DNA of 64,000 nt from Pseudovibrio flavus (GTDB lineage: Bacteria > Pseudomonadota > Alphaproteobacteria > Rhizobiales > Stappiaceae), in NCBI RefSeq assembly GCF_009711345.1, contig NZ_SMMA01000062.1:62001-126000 (forward strand). The letters are read 5' to 3'. Shown here one piece after another: positions 1 to 9,091 of the stretch (position 1 is its first letter; each line of letters starts with the position of its first letter). Both the position numbers and the translations under genes were made by a program. The notes beneath the pieces are model-generated. The model was not told the DNA's origin, made no database searches, and was given only the letters and a program-made list of their open reading frames with translations.

Positions 1-243
1 ATCGGGTGGTATGCAACGTCTGCCTATGGAGCCAGCATCAAGGTATTTAACCTCTTTACGCTTCCAGCTCTAACGACCCAAAACAGAGGCCTTTCGGAAG
101 TTCTTTTCACCTTCCATACCGGCCTTGGCATCGTATTCGTATGCGCGATTGTCTTGCATATTCTGGGCGCTTTTTATCATCTGCTGTTTTTGCATGATGG
201 CATCTTTCAGCGGATGTGGGGACGCAAAGCAGAAGACAAATAG
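1..243 (+). CDS. Cytochrome b561 family protein, C-terminal part (5' end outside window)
   Basis: The reading frame is open from base 1 to the TAG at 241-243 and encodes 80 residues. It holds a hydrophobic segment with the pattern FHTGLGIVFVCAIVLHILGA followed by FYHLLFLHDGIFQRM and a short basic tail. His residues in the last membrane helix and the HxxxxxDGIFxRM ending are typical of the prokaryotic cytochrome b561 family. These are inner-membrane dihaem proteins that move electrons from quinol or superoxide. The protein is truncated by the window edge, so its full length and haem ligands cannot be checked. Confidence 0.75.
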   Translation: MGWYATSAYGASIKVFNLFTLPALTTQNRGLSEVLFTFHTGLGIVFVCAIVLHILGAFYHLLFLHDGIFQRMWGRKAEDK

Positions 244-288
244 GTTATCTGTCAAAGAGATAGGGAAGCTCTGACTTCGATTGGATTT

Positions 289-2106
289 CTACTGCGCTGC
301 TTCCGGCAGATCGGCGCTCTGGTCGCCTGCATCCAGCTTTGATGTGTAAAGGAAACGCTTACCACCACACTCACGCGAGAGCTGTGTCAGGGAACTGGCG
401 ATGATTATAGAAGCCCCTTCATTCACCTCAGCAATGTTGAGCTCCGAGAGTGGTGTTACATGGATGCTCTGCCCTTCACAGCCGATATTTACCCCAACGA
501 CAACGGGTATCTCTGCATCCCTGTAACGCAGAAGCAAGTTCGTTATCTGCGCTGCCTTATCTTTCGCGAGATGAGCGCATAAGGCGTTCATGCCAATGGC
601 GTAATCCCCCTTCAAAGCATGCTCTAGCTTAAGCAAGAAGGCATCAACGCTCTCGTCATTTTCAAGTGCTGGGATGAGGCAAGAGCCCTGCGCAAACGGC
701 GCACCAACGAGGCTTGCAAGAGCCTGTACCTGAGAGATTCCGGGAGCTGCTTTTATCTCAACGCGGCTGGCAGCATCACTCACACCTCCGCAATCTTTGC
801 TCCGGCTGATTAGATCATAAATCAAAGCCGAAACGTTACTTACTCCTGCATCACCGCTGCACACCAGCGCTACATTGTGCCCTTTACCTGCGTGCTCCAG
901 CGCAAAGCTTGCCCGCTCATGTTCAGCACCAGAGGGAAAAACATGTCGCTGCTTACCGCGGATAAGGGGAGCAACTTGATCAAGATGCTTTGCACATCCG
1001 ACGATTTCATCGGCCTGAGCAAGCCATCTAGAAGCCTCCGGCGTACGCCAGCATTCTTTTCCCGGTCCGATCCCAACAACGCTAAGGCAGCCACGAGCGC
1101 GGCCAATTTCTTCGCTATCCAGTGGCTTTGATGCCTGTGCGATTGCCAAGGAGACAGCATCGTTTCTCTGTTTACTGCCGACCAAACGGGAAGAAACACC
1201 AGCACCGAGCAAAGCTAAAGCCTCACTAACGCCCTGTTCTAGTTTCCGGTTTTCCTGCCAAGCGGTTCGCTCTTGTTGGGAATAGAACCGTAGCGGCAGG
1301 TGGAGCTTTTCTGATAGCTCATTGATCGCTGCGTTATCTGCTAGCTTCTCGTCCATAACGATTGCAGCGACTGCTCCTATGGCGAAGCGCTCTGCTTCCA
1401 ATGCCTTTAGAACGGCGAGTTCCAGTTCAGCTATACCTACACCCTCTTCAACATCTAGCCCCAAGACAAGAGTATGAGGGTAATAAATCAAGCGCCCCTC
1501 ACATGGCGTCTCAACGTACTCAGATGCGACCAACTCGATGTCAGCATCGCTTGTAAGCGGCAGACTACTCTCGCTAATCCAGTCGCATTCACCCCGCAAA
1601 ACAGCCGTTTCGCCAGCTTGAAGCCGCGCCATTACACCTTTCGCATCCCGCGGATTCGCTAATGTCCATCCATGCGGAGGTTCGTTAAGCGCTATCCCGC
1701 AAACAGCTTCTCCTGCACTGGTGAGTGCAGCATAACTTTCCAACCCCTCGGCGATTTTCCGTGCCAGAGCGTTGGCTCCGTGGTGCCCTCCAAGCAGCGG
1801 GACCACACACTCTCCATCTTCAGAGATGGCTAGAACAGGCGGTTCAACAGCCTTATCACCAAGGTCGGGCGCAAGAGCGCGTATGAGCGAAGATGCGCCG
1901 CATATGCCGATAATCGGCGTCTCGGCTTCATAAAGGTCCTGCAAATGGATGGAAAGGTCATGAAAGCTGATGTGGTAATCGACAACCGGAAGCTTGGAAC
2001 GCCGCGAATACCCATGGATCAACGCCCCTTCAAAAAGGGCAGAAACTATTCGGGCAACTGGCAAAGCTGATGGGCTAACAACGATAATTACAGGGGCAGA
2101 AACCAT
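289..2106 (-). CDS. CbiG-CobJ fusion: cobalt-precorrin-5A hydrolase-like / precorrin-3B C17-methyltransferase-like
   Basis: This 605-residue protein has two cobalamin-synthesis modules. The CbiG-like part (about residues 1-330) carries VPLLGGHHGANALARKIAEG near residue 105 and a C-terminal CbiG/CobE-type section (LVLGLDVEEGVGIAE). The second part (from about residue 340) is a tetrapyrrole methylase of CobJ type, starting SVVGIGPG, with CSGDAGVSNVSALIYDL and a C-terminal FLYTSKL. CobJ methylates C17 and contracts the corrin ring. From family knowledge, CobJ normally has a DFCxISLSD-LTPW block and a YNPxS motif. Here those regions read CLIPALENDES and MNALCAHL, so the active site looks eroded. 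No other cob gene or B12-box riboswitch is visible nearby. It could be a divergent paralogue or a decaying copy. Confidence 0.8.
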   Translation of the reverse strand: MVSAPVIIVVSPSALPVARIVSALFEGALIHGYSRRSKLPVVDYHISFHDLSIHLQDLYEAETPIIGICGASSLIRALAPDLGDKAVEPPVLAISEDGECVVPLLGGHHGANALARKIAEGLESYAALTSAGEAVCGIALNEPPHGWTLANPRDAKGVMARLQAGETAVLRGECDWISESSLPLTSDADIELVASEYVETPCEGRLIYYPHTLVLGLDVEEGVGIAELELAVLKALEAERFAIGAVAAIVMDEKLADNAAINELSEKLHLPLRFYSQQERTAWQENRKLEQGVSEALALLGAGVSSRLVGSKQRNDAVSLAIAQASKPLDSEEIGRARGCLSVVGIGPGKECWRTPEASRWLAQADEIVGCAKHLDQVAPLIRGKQRHVFPSGAEHERASFALEHAGKGHNVALVCSGDAGVSNVSALIYDLISRSKDCGGVSDAASRVEIKAAPGISQVQALASLVGAPFAQGSCLIPALENDESVDAFLLKLEHALKGDYAIGMNALCAHLAKDKAAQITNLLLRYRDAEIPVVVGVNIGCEGQSIHVTPLSELNIAEVNEGASIIIASSLTQLSRECGGKRFLYTSKLDAGDQSADLPEAAQ

Positions 2107-2497
2107 AGACCTCTCCCTTAGTTGTCGGCGTATTCGGCCAAGCCTTGGCGCATTTCACGCGCCCATCGCCACTACAAGCAAGATAAGCAATAGGTTTTCA
2201 GCGTTCCTTGTGCTGGCTCAATTACTTGCATAGCAAAAGCCGAAGCGGAACGCATATCCGCACCTTCTAGGTGGTCGAACCATGCATCTGAAAAGCTAAA
2301 CTAGAACACTCGTGAGCCGGTTCTACCCTATTATCACTGCAACAAGGTCGCATATTTGCGAGCGAAAACAGGTCCATAATTTCTTACCGCCTGTGTAGTA
2401 TGAACCCTATACGGGAAGGCGTATCGAGATTCGCCAATCCGCTGTCATAGCTAATCAGTGTCACAAGCGTGCTGCTTCCAAAAACAGGGGCCTGACC
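2107..2497. other. Intergenic region between divergent cbiG-cobJ and the GcvR-like gene
   Basis: About 390 bases with no convincing gene on either strand. It should hold the divergent promoters of both flanking genes. I looked for a B12-box riboswitch ahead of the cobalamin gene and did not see one. A short inverted repeat (CGCATATTTGCG, about 2350) has no clear role. Confidence 0.4.
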
Positions 2498-3031
2498 ATG
2501 AAGAAAGAGCTTATCCTTACCGTTGTTGCTTCCGACCAACCCGGCCGCGTAAGCGAAATCAGCCGCGTTATTGCAGAAAATGATGGTAGCTGGGTAGACA
2601 GCGCGATGGCTCGTCTAGGCGGTCAGTTTGCCGGTGTTTTGCGCGTTGGTGTTCCGGCGGCAAGTGTAGCCAAACTTGAAGAAGGGCTAGCAGGTCTTGC
2701 CGCTTCGGGTATAGCGGTAACAGTTCAAGAGCACGGCGAGGAAAAAGCGCCGGAGGGTGCGATTGCAAGCCTCTCCATCGTTGGGCAGGATCAACCGGGC
2801 ATGGTCAGCAGCGTTGCTGGTATACTGGAGCGTTTCCACGTCAACATCGAAGCGCTGGACAGCCGTGTAGAACCGGGCTCTATGAGCGGTGAGATGTACT
2901 TTAAAGCAAGTGCCCGTATTGTTCTTCCTCCACAAATGGATATAGAGGTGCTGACTGCTGCGCTGGAAGGAATTGCCGGTGACATCATGATCGAAATTGA
3001 GATGGAAACGGGCTCACCTATGCTGAGCTGA
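2498..3031 (+). CDS. Double ACT-domain protein, GcvR (glycine cleavage repressor) family
   Basis: The 177-residue protein is two ACT domains in tandem. The first begins ELILTVVASDQPGRVSEIS and the second, near residue 92, ASLSIVGQDQPGMVSSVAGI. The DQPG turn between the first strand and helix is typical of amino-acid-binding ACT domains. In E. coli, GcvR senses glycine and antagonises the activator GcvA. A direct glycine role here is inference, because no gcv gene is in view. The ATG at 2498 follows CAGGGGCCTGACC, which supplies a purine-rich ribosome site. The gene stands alone, about 120 bases before guaD on the same strand. Confidence 0.8.
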   Translation: MKKELILTVVASDQPGRVSEISRVIAENDGSWVDSAMARLGGQFAGVLRVGVPAASVAKLEEGLAGLAASGIAVTVQEHGEEKAPEGAIASLSIVGQDQPGMVSSVAGILERFHVNIEALDSRVEPGSMSGEMYFKASARIVLPPQMDIEVLTAALEGIAGDIMIEIEMETGSPMLS

Positions 3032-3150
3032 TGCCGTTTCGAGATCATGCTGTTCTCTTTGTTCTACTAGCGTAGTTTCCCATATAGCTGATAGTCTCAT
3101 GTGAGCGAGACTTTTTAAGAACCCCTGATTTTCAGCCGACAGAGGACAGC

Positions 3151-4482
3151 ATGGCTCAAACGGAAGATTCAACGCGGCTTGCGCTGCGTGGACACGTTAT
3201 TCAGTTCAGCGGCAATCCATTTTGCGAAAAGCCGGAAAGCGCGATTACAGACTGGTCCGACGGCCTTGTAGTTATTGAAAATGGCGTGATCACACAGGTA
3301 GGTAACGCGCAGGACCTGTTGCCGACACTGCCGGAAGGAACCCAAGTTGACCACCATAAAGACCGGTTCATTTTGCCGGGCTTTGTTGACTGTCATGTAC
3401 ACTATCCGCAGATCGAGGTTATTGCCTCTTACGGCACTCAGCTGCTGGAATGGCTGAACAAGTACACCTTCCCTGCCGAATCCAAGTTCTTTGATGAAGA
3501 CTATGCCCGTCGCGCAGCGCAGATCTACTTCAAAGAAAACCTCAAGAACGGCATTACCTCCGCTTCTGTTTACTGCACCATCCACCCGGAAAGCGTGAAC
3601 GCGCTGTTCGAAACCGCAGAAACCTACAATGCCCGTATGGTTGCCGGTAAGGTGATGATGGACCGTCACGCGCCGGACACACTGCTCGATACCGCCCAGA
3701 CCGGCTACGACCAGTCCAAGGCGTTGATCGAGAAGTGGCATGGCAAGGGCCGCGCTGTTTATTCCATCACGCCGCGCTTTGCGCCAACCTCCACTCCGGC
3801 TCAGCTGGAAGCGGCCGGTGCGCTATGGAAAGAACACCCAACCGTTCGCCTGCAGACCCACACCTCTGAAAACAAGAAAGAGCTTTTGTGGGTTAAAGAG
3901 CTGTTCCCAGAACACCCTGACTATGTGGGCGTTTATGAGCACTACGGCCTGCTGGGCAAGGGGGCAGTGCTGGGCCACGGCATCTACATGAACGAGCGTG
4001 AAGTTGCGACCATTCACGAAACCGGCACCGCGATTGCTCACTGCCCGACCTCCAACACCTTTGTTGGTTCTGGCCTGTTCAACGTGAAGGCAAGCCAGTT
4101 CGGGACTAAGCCTTTCACCGTTGGTCTGGCAACCGACACCGGCGGCGGTTCCACGTTCTCCATGTTGCAGACCATGCGCTGTGCCTATGAAGTTGCGCAC
4201 CTACAGGGCATCGTTTTGCACCCTGCGCAGGCTTATTACATGGCGACAGTTGGCTCTGCCCAGTCTCTGTGCCTTGAAGACAAAATCGGCAACATCAAGC
4301 CGGGTATGGAAGCGGACATCACCGTGATTGATCCGGTTTCCACCCCGCTCATTGCCAACCGCATGTCTTACGCAACTGAGCTGACAGAAGCGCTCTTCAT
4401 CCAGATGATTTTGGGTGACGACCGTGCAATTGCCGCCACATACATTGGCGGCAAGCAGGTCTACAACAAAGACGAAGCATAA
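3151..4482 (+). CDS. guaD: Guanine deaminase
   Basis: The 443-residue amidohydrolase converts guanine to xanthine and ammonia in the cytoplasm. Zinc-binding signature PGFVDCHVHYPQ lies near residue 75. Further metal or substrate motifs are LQTHTSENKKE (about residue 235), LGHGIYMNE (about 275), AHCPTSN (about 295) and the catalytic Asp in VGLATDTGGGS (about 330). Length matches bacterial GuaD. The ATG follows CGACAGAGGACAGC, a good ribosome site. It converges with the gamma-glutamyltransferase gene, leaving only 24 bases between stops. Purine salvage and use as nitrogen source is the expected role. Confidence 0.93.
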   Translation: MAQTEDSTRLALRGHVIQFSGNPFCEKPESAITDWSDGLVVIENGVITQVGNAQDLLPTLPEGTQVDHHKDRFILPGFVDCHVHYPQIEVIASYGTQLLEWLNKYTFPAESKFFDEDYARRAAQIYFKENLKNGITSASVYCTIHPESVNALFETAETYNARMVAGKVMMDRHAPDTLLDTAQTGYDQSKALIEKWHGKGRAVYSITPRFAPTSTPAQLEAAGALWKEHPTVRLQTHTSENKKELLWVKELFPEHPDYVGVYEHYGLLGKGAVLGHGIYMNEREVATIHETGTAIAHCPTSNTFVGSGLFNVKASQFGTKPFTVGLATDTGGGSTFSMLQTMRCAYEVAHLQGIVLHPAQAYYMATVGSAQSLCLEDKIGNIKPGMEADITVIDPVSTPLIANRMSYATELTEALFIQMILGDDRAIAATYIGGKQVYNKDEA

Positions 4483-4506
4483 GCCTATTAGGCCTAGAGG
4501 GCGGCG

Positions 4507-6279
4507 TTACTGACCGAACGCCGCTCCTTCCCTTCTTGGGTCCACACCGGCGATAAGCCCTTCCGGCGTAATCATAATGCCATGCAGACCGGAGTTGAGA
4601 TCGCGGATATTGGTTTTGTAGCCAAGCTCCTGCAGCGGTGCCTCAAGCTCTTCTGCCCACGTGCCTTTTTCCAGATCATAGGTTCCAAAACGATTGACCA
4701 GATGAGGCATGTCGATTGCCTCCTGCAATCCCATTTCCCAATCCAGCACCGCAATTAGCGTCGTGGCGACGTAGCCGATGATACGGCTTCCACCCGGCGA
4801 ACCGATTGCGAGGAACGGCTTACCGTCTTTCATCACGATTGTTGGTGCCATAGATGAGCGTGGGCGTTTACCCGGCTCTACACGATTGGCAATTGGATTA
4901 CCGTTTTTATGGGTGCGGAAGGAAAAGTCCGTCAGCTCGTTATTGAGCAGGAAGCCGTTGGTCATGAGGCGAGAGCCGAAACCGTTCTCAATTGTGGTGG
5001 TCATGGACACCACGTTGCCCTCAGCATCAACAATGGAGAAGTGGCTGGTAGATGGCAGTTCGATGCTCTCATCATCGGCAAGCATCATGGCATGATCCCA
5101 TGTCGGGGTGCCCGGCACGACCTCGCTTTGCGGCAATGCTGTTTGCCCTTCCAAGAATACCGAGCGCTCATCCAGATAGTCTTCGCTTACCAACCCCTTT
5201 GTTGGCATTGGAACGTAGTCACTGTCTGCCATGTAGCGACCACGGTCAGCGAATGCCAAACGAGAGGCATCGCCAATCACCCGCCACGTTTGAGCCGCCT
5301 TGGCAGCGTCACTCTCAAGGTCATAAGGCTCTGTTAGACCTAGGATTTGGGCAACGGTAAGAGCACCTGATGACGGCGGCCCCATGCCGCAAACCTCATA
5401 TTCTTCGTAGGAGGTACAAACAGGATCGCGCTGAATCACATGGTAGTTTGCAAGGTCATTCAAGGCCAGAACACCCGGATTGCCTTCAGCGGTCTGAACG
5501 GTCTTTACGATATCCTCGGCAACCTTGCCCTTGTAGAACGCATCTGGACCGAAGTTGGCAACTTCAATCAAAGTCTGCGCATAAGCTGGGTTTTTCAGTA
5601 CATGGCCAACCGGTAGCGGCTTACCTTCAAGGAAGAAATAGTCCTGCGTGGACTTGAAGCGGGACAGCCTGTCTTTATCGCGTGTAATCAGCTGGTTAAG
5701 GCGAGGCGAAACCTCAAAGCCTTCCTGCGCCAATATCGCGGCAGGCTCCACCACTCTTGCCCACGGAAGTTTGCCGTATTTGGCGTGGGTGTCATGGATA
5801 AGACGCATAGTTCCCGGAGTACCGACAGAGCGGCCACCCACGACAGCATCCCAGAACTTGAGCGGCTCGCCGTCATCGTTCTGGAAGAGCGTTGGCGTTG
5901 CAGCCATTGGCGCGGTTTCGCGGCCATCATAACTGGTAATCTCACCAGCAACGGCATCATAGTACATAAGGAAAGCACCGCCGCCGATGCCGGAAGATTG
6001 AGGCTCTACCAAGCCGAGAGTGAGCTGAACGGCGACCATCGCATCAATGGCGTTGCCTCCAGCTTTTAGAATTTCAAAGCCCGCCATAGAAGCGTATGGG
6101 TTTGCTGCCACCACCATGAACTCTTTGGCAGAGGTTACAGGTGCTTGCTGTAGGCTCGTCGCCGCTTCTGGTGCGACGGAATCAGCTGCTTCTTGAGATG
6201 ACGCAACACTGACCGTTCCCAAAAGAACAGATAGACAAACCAGTGATCTAAGAGAAAAGAATCTATTCCAGTCCAGCAC
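4507..6279 (-). CDS. ggt: Gamma-glutamyltransferase (glutathione hydrolase), periplasmic
   Basis: The 590-residue Ntn-hydrolase precursor starts with a signal peptide (LRSLVCLSVLLGTVSVASS). The self-cleaving, catalytic Thr is expected in PSTSHFSIVDAEGNVVSMT, at about residue 411, splitting the protein into a large and a small subunit. The small subunit shows the oxyanion and substrate loop SSMAPTIV and the GSPGGSRI motif. GGT cleaves glutathione and other gamma-glutamyl compounds in the periplasm, supplying glutamate and Cys-Gly. Length and domain order are normal. It is transcribed alone toward guaD. Confidence 0.93.
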   Translation of the reverse strand: MLDWNRFFSLRSLVCLSVLLGTVSVASSQEAADSVAPEAATSLQQAPVTSAKEFMVVAANPYASMAGFEILKAGGNAIDAMVAVQLTLGLVEPQSSGIGGGAFLMYYDAVAGEITSYDGRETAPMAATPTLFQNDDGEPLKFWDAVVGGRSVGTPGTMRLIHDTHAKYGKLPWARVVEPAAILAQEGFEVSPRLNQLITRDKDRLSRFKSTQDYFFLEGKPLPVGHVLKNPAYAQTLIEVANFGPDAFYKGKVAEDIVKTVQTAEGNPGVLALNDLANYHVIQRDPVCTSYEEYEVCGMGPPSSGALTVAQILGLTEPYDLESDAAKAAQTWRVIGDASRLAFADRGRYMADSDYVPMPTKGLVSEDYLDERSVFLEGQTALPQSEVVPGTPTWDHAMMLADDESIELPSTSHFSIVDAEGNVVSMTTTIENGFGSRLMTNGFLLNNELTDFSFRTHKNGNPIANRVEPGKRPRSSMAPTIVMKDGKPFLAIGSPGGSRIIGYVATTLIAVLDWEMGLQEAIDMPHLVNRFGTYDLEKGTWAEELEAPLQELGYKTNIRDLNSGLHGIMITPEGLIAGVDPRREGAAFGQ

Positions 6280-6353
6280 AGCCCTGCCTCCCCGCGATTT
6301 GTACCATCGCGAATACTTACAGCTTTATTGCCGTTTGCAAAGACCAGATTATT

Positions 6354-6392
6354 TAAAGAAAAAAGACGGAAGCTGCAAAGCCCCGCCTCCTA
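6354..6392 (-). terminator. Weak possible terminator downstream of the small secreted protein gene
   Basis: Read on the minus strand, an imperfect GC-rich stem (GGCGGGGCT / AGCTTCCGTC, with wobble pairs) is followed by TTTTTTC. The position, just beyond the stop at 6409, fits a terminator, but the stem is poor. Confidence 0.35.
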
Positions 6393-6408
6393 CAAAGATT
6401 TATAAACG

Positions 6409-6729
6409 TTACGGAACAAGGCAGACCTTTTCTTCACCGGGGGCAGATTCACAGCAGATCCATTCAGTCATGCCTGCGCTGCACTCATCGTCACCCACTG
6501 TTTTTCGAAAACAGATCTTATCTGCATCAAACTTCACACGCTCATCGCGCTCCAAATCAGCATAAGCGCGAGCGGGACCGTTGGGTGCGTTGGCGCCCAC
6601 GGTAACTTCGATTTTGCAGATGCGCGGATTGGCGACCTCAAGATAAATCGGCCCAGCTGAAGCTACTGAGGCGCTGAACAAGAGCACCAGACCGGAAGCG
6701 AGCAGTTTGATTGTTCTGTTTTTTGTCAT
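6409..6729 (-). CDS. Small secreted cysteine-containing protein of unknown function
   Basis: The likely product is 106 residues starting MTKNRTIKLLASGLVLLFSA. This is a clean signal peptide with an ASVASAG cleavage region. A longer in-frame start 20 codons upstream is disfavoured because the chosen ATG is preceded by AAAGGGTGGTGA. The mature part has about seven cysteines, including an unusual WICCES pair and GDDECSAG, so disulphide bonding in the periplasm is likely. I recognise no family. It stands alone between ggt and ubiX on the same strand. Confidence 0.65.
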   Translation of the reverse strand: MTKNRTIKLLASGLVLLFSASVASAGPIYLEVANPRICKIEVTVGANAPNGPARAYADLERDERVKFDADKICFRKTVGDDECSAGMTEWICCESAPGEEKVCLVP

Positions 6730-6849
6730 TTCACCACCCTTTGAAAGCAATAGCGTTAGGCTATTGATACACACAAGGTCGGTGGCCATGACAGCAAACA
6801 GGCGTTTTATGGCTTCGAAAGCGCTCCGATTTACGTGCAGTTTTAATGA

Positions 6850-7422
6850 TCACTGATCGCCGGTCCAACGGCCCAATGCAGGGCCAGGGTCGATGCCAAG
6901 GCATGAAACGGCACGAGCGGCGATTTCCAGCGTCAGCGCTTCAAACTCTGTCTTACCACTATAAAACGAAGGAACAGGCGGGCAGATGATACCGCCCATT
7001 TGCGTCACCTTCACCATAGCTTCCAAATGGCCAAGGTGAAGCGGCGCCTCACGCGGGGCAATCACCAGCTTGCGGCGCTCTTTCAGTGTTACATCGGCTG
7101 CGCGAGTCAGCAGATTGTCGCTGAAACTGTAGGCAACAGCGGACAATGTGCGCATGGAGCATGGGGTAATGATCATACCGCTGGTGCGAAACGTGCCGCT
7201 GGCTATGGCGGCCATCATGTTATCAGGTGCGTAAGTAACCTCAGCCAACGCGGTGAGTTGGTCGAGCCCGTTCGCACCTAGCTCATGGGTGATGGTCGCG
7301 TTTGCCCCTTTGGAATAGACAAGGTGGGCGCCCTGCCCAACCGCCTTTAAAATTTCCAGTGTCTTGAGAGCCAAAACAGCGCCGGACGCGCCACTCACGC
7401 CGACGATAACAGGATCAGCCAT
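6850..7422 (-). CDS. ubiX: UbiX-type flavin prenyltransferase
   Basis: The 190-residue flavoprotein opens with VIVGVSGASGAVLALKTLE, the FMN-binding GASGA loop of the UbiX/Pad1 family. It also shows CSMRTLSAVAYSFSDNLLTR and the conserved REAPLHLGHLEAM block. UbiX attaches dimethylallyl phosphate to FMN to make prenylated FMN, the cofactor of UbiD. The start overlaps the end of ubiD by 8 bases, so the two are translationally coupled and share the divergent promoter region with its FNR box. Length is normal for the family. Confidence 0.93.
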   Translation of the reverse strand: MADPVIVGVSGASGAVLALKTLEILKAVGQGAHLVYSKGANATITHELGANGLDQLTALAEVTYAPDNMMAAIASGTFRTSGMIITPCSMRTLSAVAYSFSDNLLTRAADVTLKERRKLVIAPREAPLHLGHLEAMVKVTQMGGIICPPVPSFYSGKTEFEALTLEIAARAVSCLGIDPGPALGRWTGDQ

Positions 7423-8941
7423 TGTTTTCCGGCTCCGTTGTTTTCTTCGTTAAGCCATCGGGGAACAGCTCGCTCCAACGCTCATCAACCTTGGTGATGA
7501 TATCCTGCGGCATGATAATGGTCTGCGCCCATTCGCGGGAGGTTTCAGTGCCGATTTTGGTGGTCGCATCGATTCCCAGCTTGCCGCCGAGCCCTTCCAG
7601 CGGAGAAGAAAAATCAAGCGTATCAACTGGCGTTCTGTCCAGCACCACCAAATCGCGAGCCGGATCCATACGGGTCGCAACGGCCCACATGACATCGCTC
7701 CAGCTTCGGCAATCAATGTCTTCGTCGACGGTGATGATCATCTTGGTCATGGTGAACTGCGGCAGCAAAGACCACATGCCCATCATCACGCGGCGGGCCT
7801 GCCCGGCGTATGACTTCTTGATCTTCAAAACCGCGATACGGTAGGAGCACGCCTCCGGCGGCAGCCAAAGGTCGATTACCTCAGGCAATTGCTGTTTGAG
7901 AAGCGGCAGGAATACATCGTTCATCGCCTCGGAAAGAACTGCCGGTTCATCTGGCGCACGGCCTGTGAAGGTGCTCATGTAAACTGGGTCTTTCTTTGCT
8001 CTGATGGTGTCGATCTTGAAAACCGGAAAATCTTCTGGTGCGTTGTAGTAGCCGGTATGATCGCCAAATGGCCCTTCCTCGGCGACTTCTGTCGGTTCTG
8101 CATAGCCCTCCAGCACGATCTCCGCGCTTGCTGGAATATGCAGCGGAATATCCTTGCACGGGATAAGCGTTGGGCGCTTTCCTGCCAGCATACCGGCAAG
8201 GGTAAGCTCTGTGACTTGAGACGGGGTCGGGATGACACCTGCCAAAATGGTGGCGGGGTCTGCACCGATCACCACCGCTACTGGCATCTTCTCGCCAAGA
8301 GCCGCCCATTGGCGGTGATGCGCTGCGCCGCCGCGCATGGAAAGCCAGCGCAGAATGGCCCTGTCCTTGCCAATTGGCTGCACGCGGTAGATGCCCAGAT
8401 TGTATTTAGAGGGATCGTCTTTACCCGGCGGGCGCGTGATGACGATACCCCATGTGATAAGCGGCCCGACATCTTCAGCCCAGCAGGTTTGCACCGGTAA
8501 TTGGCGCAGGTCACACGGCAATTCAACGAGATCACCGTTACCCTTGCTCAGTTTAGGGCGCGCATTCCACGCAGCTTGAGCGACGGGGATCTTCTCCCAA
8601 ATGCCTTTCAAGCCCTCCGGCGGCGTTGGCGAGCGCAAGTAAGCCATGAACTCACCCAGCTTGGTCAGCTCATCGACACCGCACCCCAGCCCCATAGCGA
8701 CGCGCTCACGCGTGCCGAAGACATTAGTGACAACAGGCATAACCGGCTGAACATCGCCCAGTGCTACAGGCCGGTCAAACTGCAAAACCGGTCCACCTTG
8801 CGCAATCACGCGGCGATGAACTTCGGTCATTTCAACATGCAGCGAGACAGGCGCGGCGACGTTGCAAAGAGTCCCTTCTGCCCTCAGGTGAGCAAGAAAG
8901 CTTTTTAGACTTGGGAAAGAAGGTTGTGAACGCTTGTACAT
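7415..8941 (-). CDS. ubiD: UbiD family prenyl-FMN-dependent decarboxylase (4-hydroxy-3-polyprenylbenzoate decarboxylase)
   Basis: The 508-residue protein matches UbiD in length and motifs. These include WGIVITRPPGKDDPSKYN, the catalytic-site region EGPFGDHTGYYN (about residues 288-300) and KKSYAGQARRVMMGMWSL (Mn/K and prenyl-FMN region). UbiD removes the carboxyl group from the ubiquinone ring precursor. The downstream overlapping ubiX makes its cofactor. It is divergent from ubiTUV, so decarboxylation and oxygen-independent ring hydroxylation are probably controlled together. A role on another aromatic acid cannot be excluded, but the neighbours favour ubiquinone. Confidence 0.92.
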   Translation of the reverse strand: MYKRSQPSFPSLKSFLAHLRAEGTLCNVAAPVSLHVEMTEVHRRVIAQGGPVLQFDRPVALGDVQPVMPVVTNVFGTRERVAMGLGCGVDELTKLGEFMAYLRSPTPPEGLKGIWEKIPVAQAAWNARPKLSKGNGDLVELPCDLRQLPVQTCWAEDVGPLITWGIVITRPPGKDDPSKYNLGIYRVQPIGKDRAILRWLSMRGGAAHHRQWAALGEKMPVAVVIGADPATILAGVIPTPSQVTELTLAGMLAGKRPTLIPCKDIPLHIPASAEIVLEGYAEPTEVAEEGPFGDHTGYYNAPEDFPVFKIDTIRAKKDPVYMSTFTGRAPDEPAVLSEAMNDVFLPLLKQQLPEVIDLWLPPEACSYRIAVLKIKKSYAGQARRVMMGMWSLLPQFTMTKMIITVDEDIDCRSWSDVMWAVATRMDPARDLVVLDRTPVDTLDFSSPLEGLGGKLGIDATTKIGTETSREWAQTIIMPQDIITKVDERWSELFPDGLTKKTTEPENNG

Positions 8942-9023
8942 TTACCGCCTTGGCCTGCGAATTTATCTACCAGCAGATTTGCAGGTCTTTTTGTCTTTTT
9001 TGGATTTAGTGCCTCGTACGTCC

Positions 9024-9037
9024 TTGATTTGCATCAA
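9024..9037. promoter_or_regulatory. Perfect FNR/FnrN-type box between ubiD and ubiT
   Basis: The sequence TTGAT-TTGC-ATCAA is an exact match to the FNR half-site consensus TTGAT-N4-ATCAA. It lies 54 bases before the ubiT start and 82 bases before the ubiD start, in the only gap between the divergent ubi operons. Position and neighbours fit activation under low oxygen. This is inference from sequence. Confidence 0.8.
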
Positions 9038-9091
9038 TGAAGCTGCGCCTTACACCTCCTACCGCTGTTATTGATCTAGGAGATTTCACAG

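Noticed and set aside
2107-2400. Possible cobalamin riboswitch before the CbiG-CobJ gene
   Set aside because: I looked for the B12-box sequence on the minus strand and found no convincing match.
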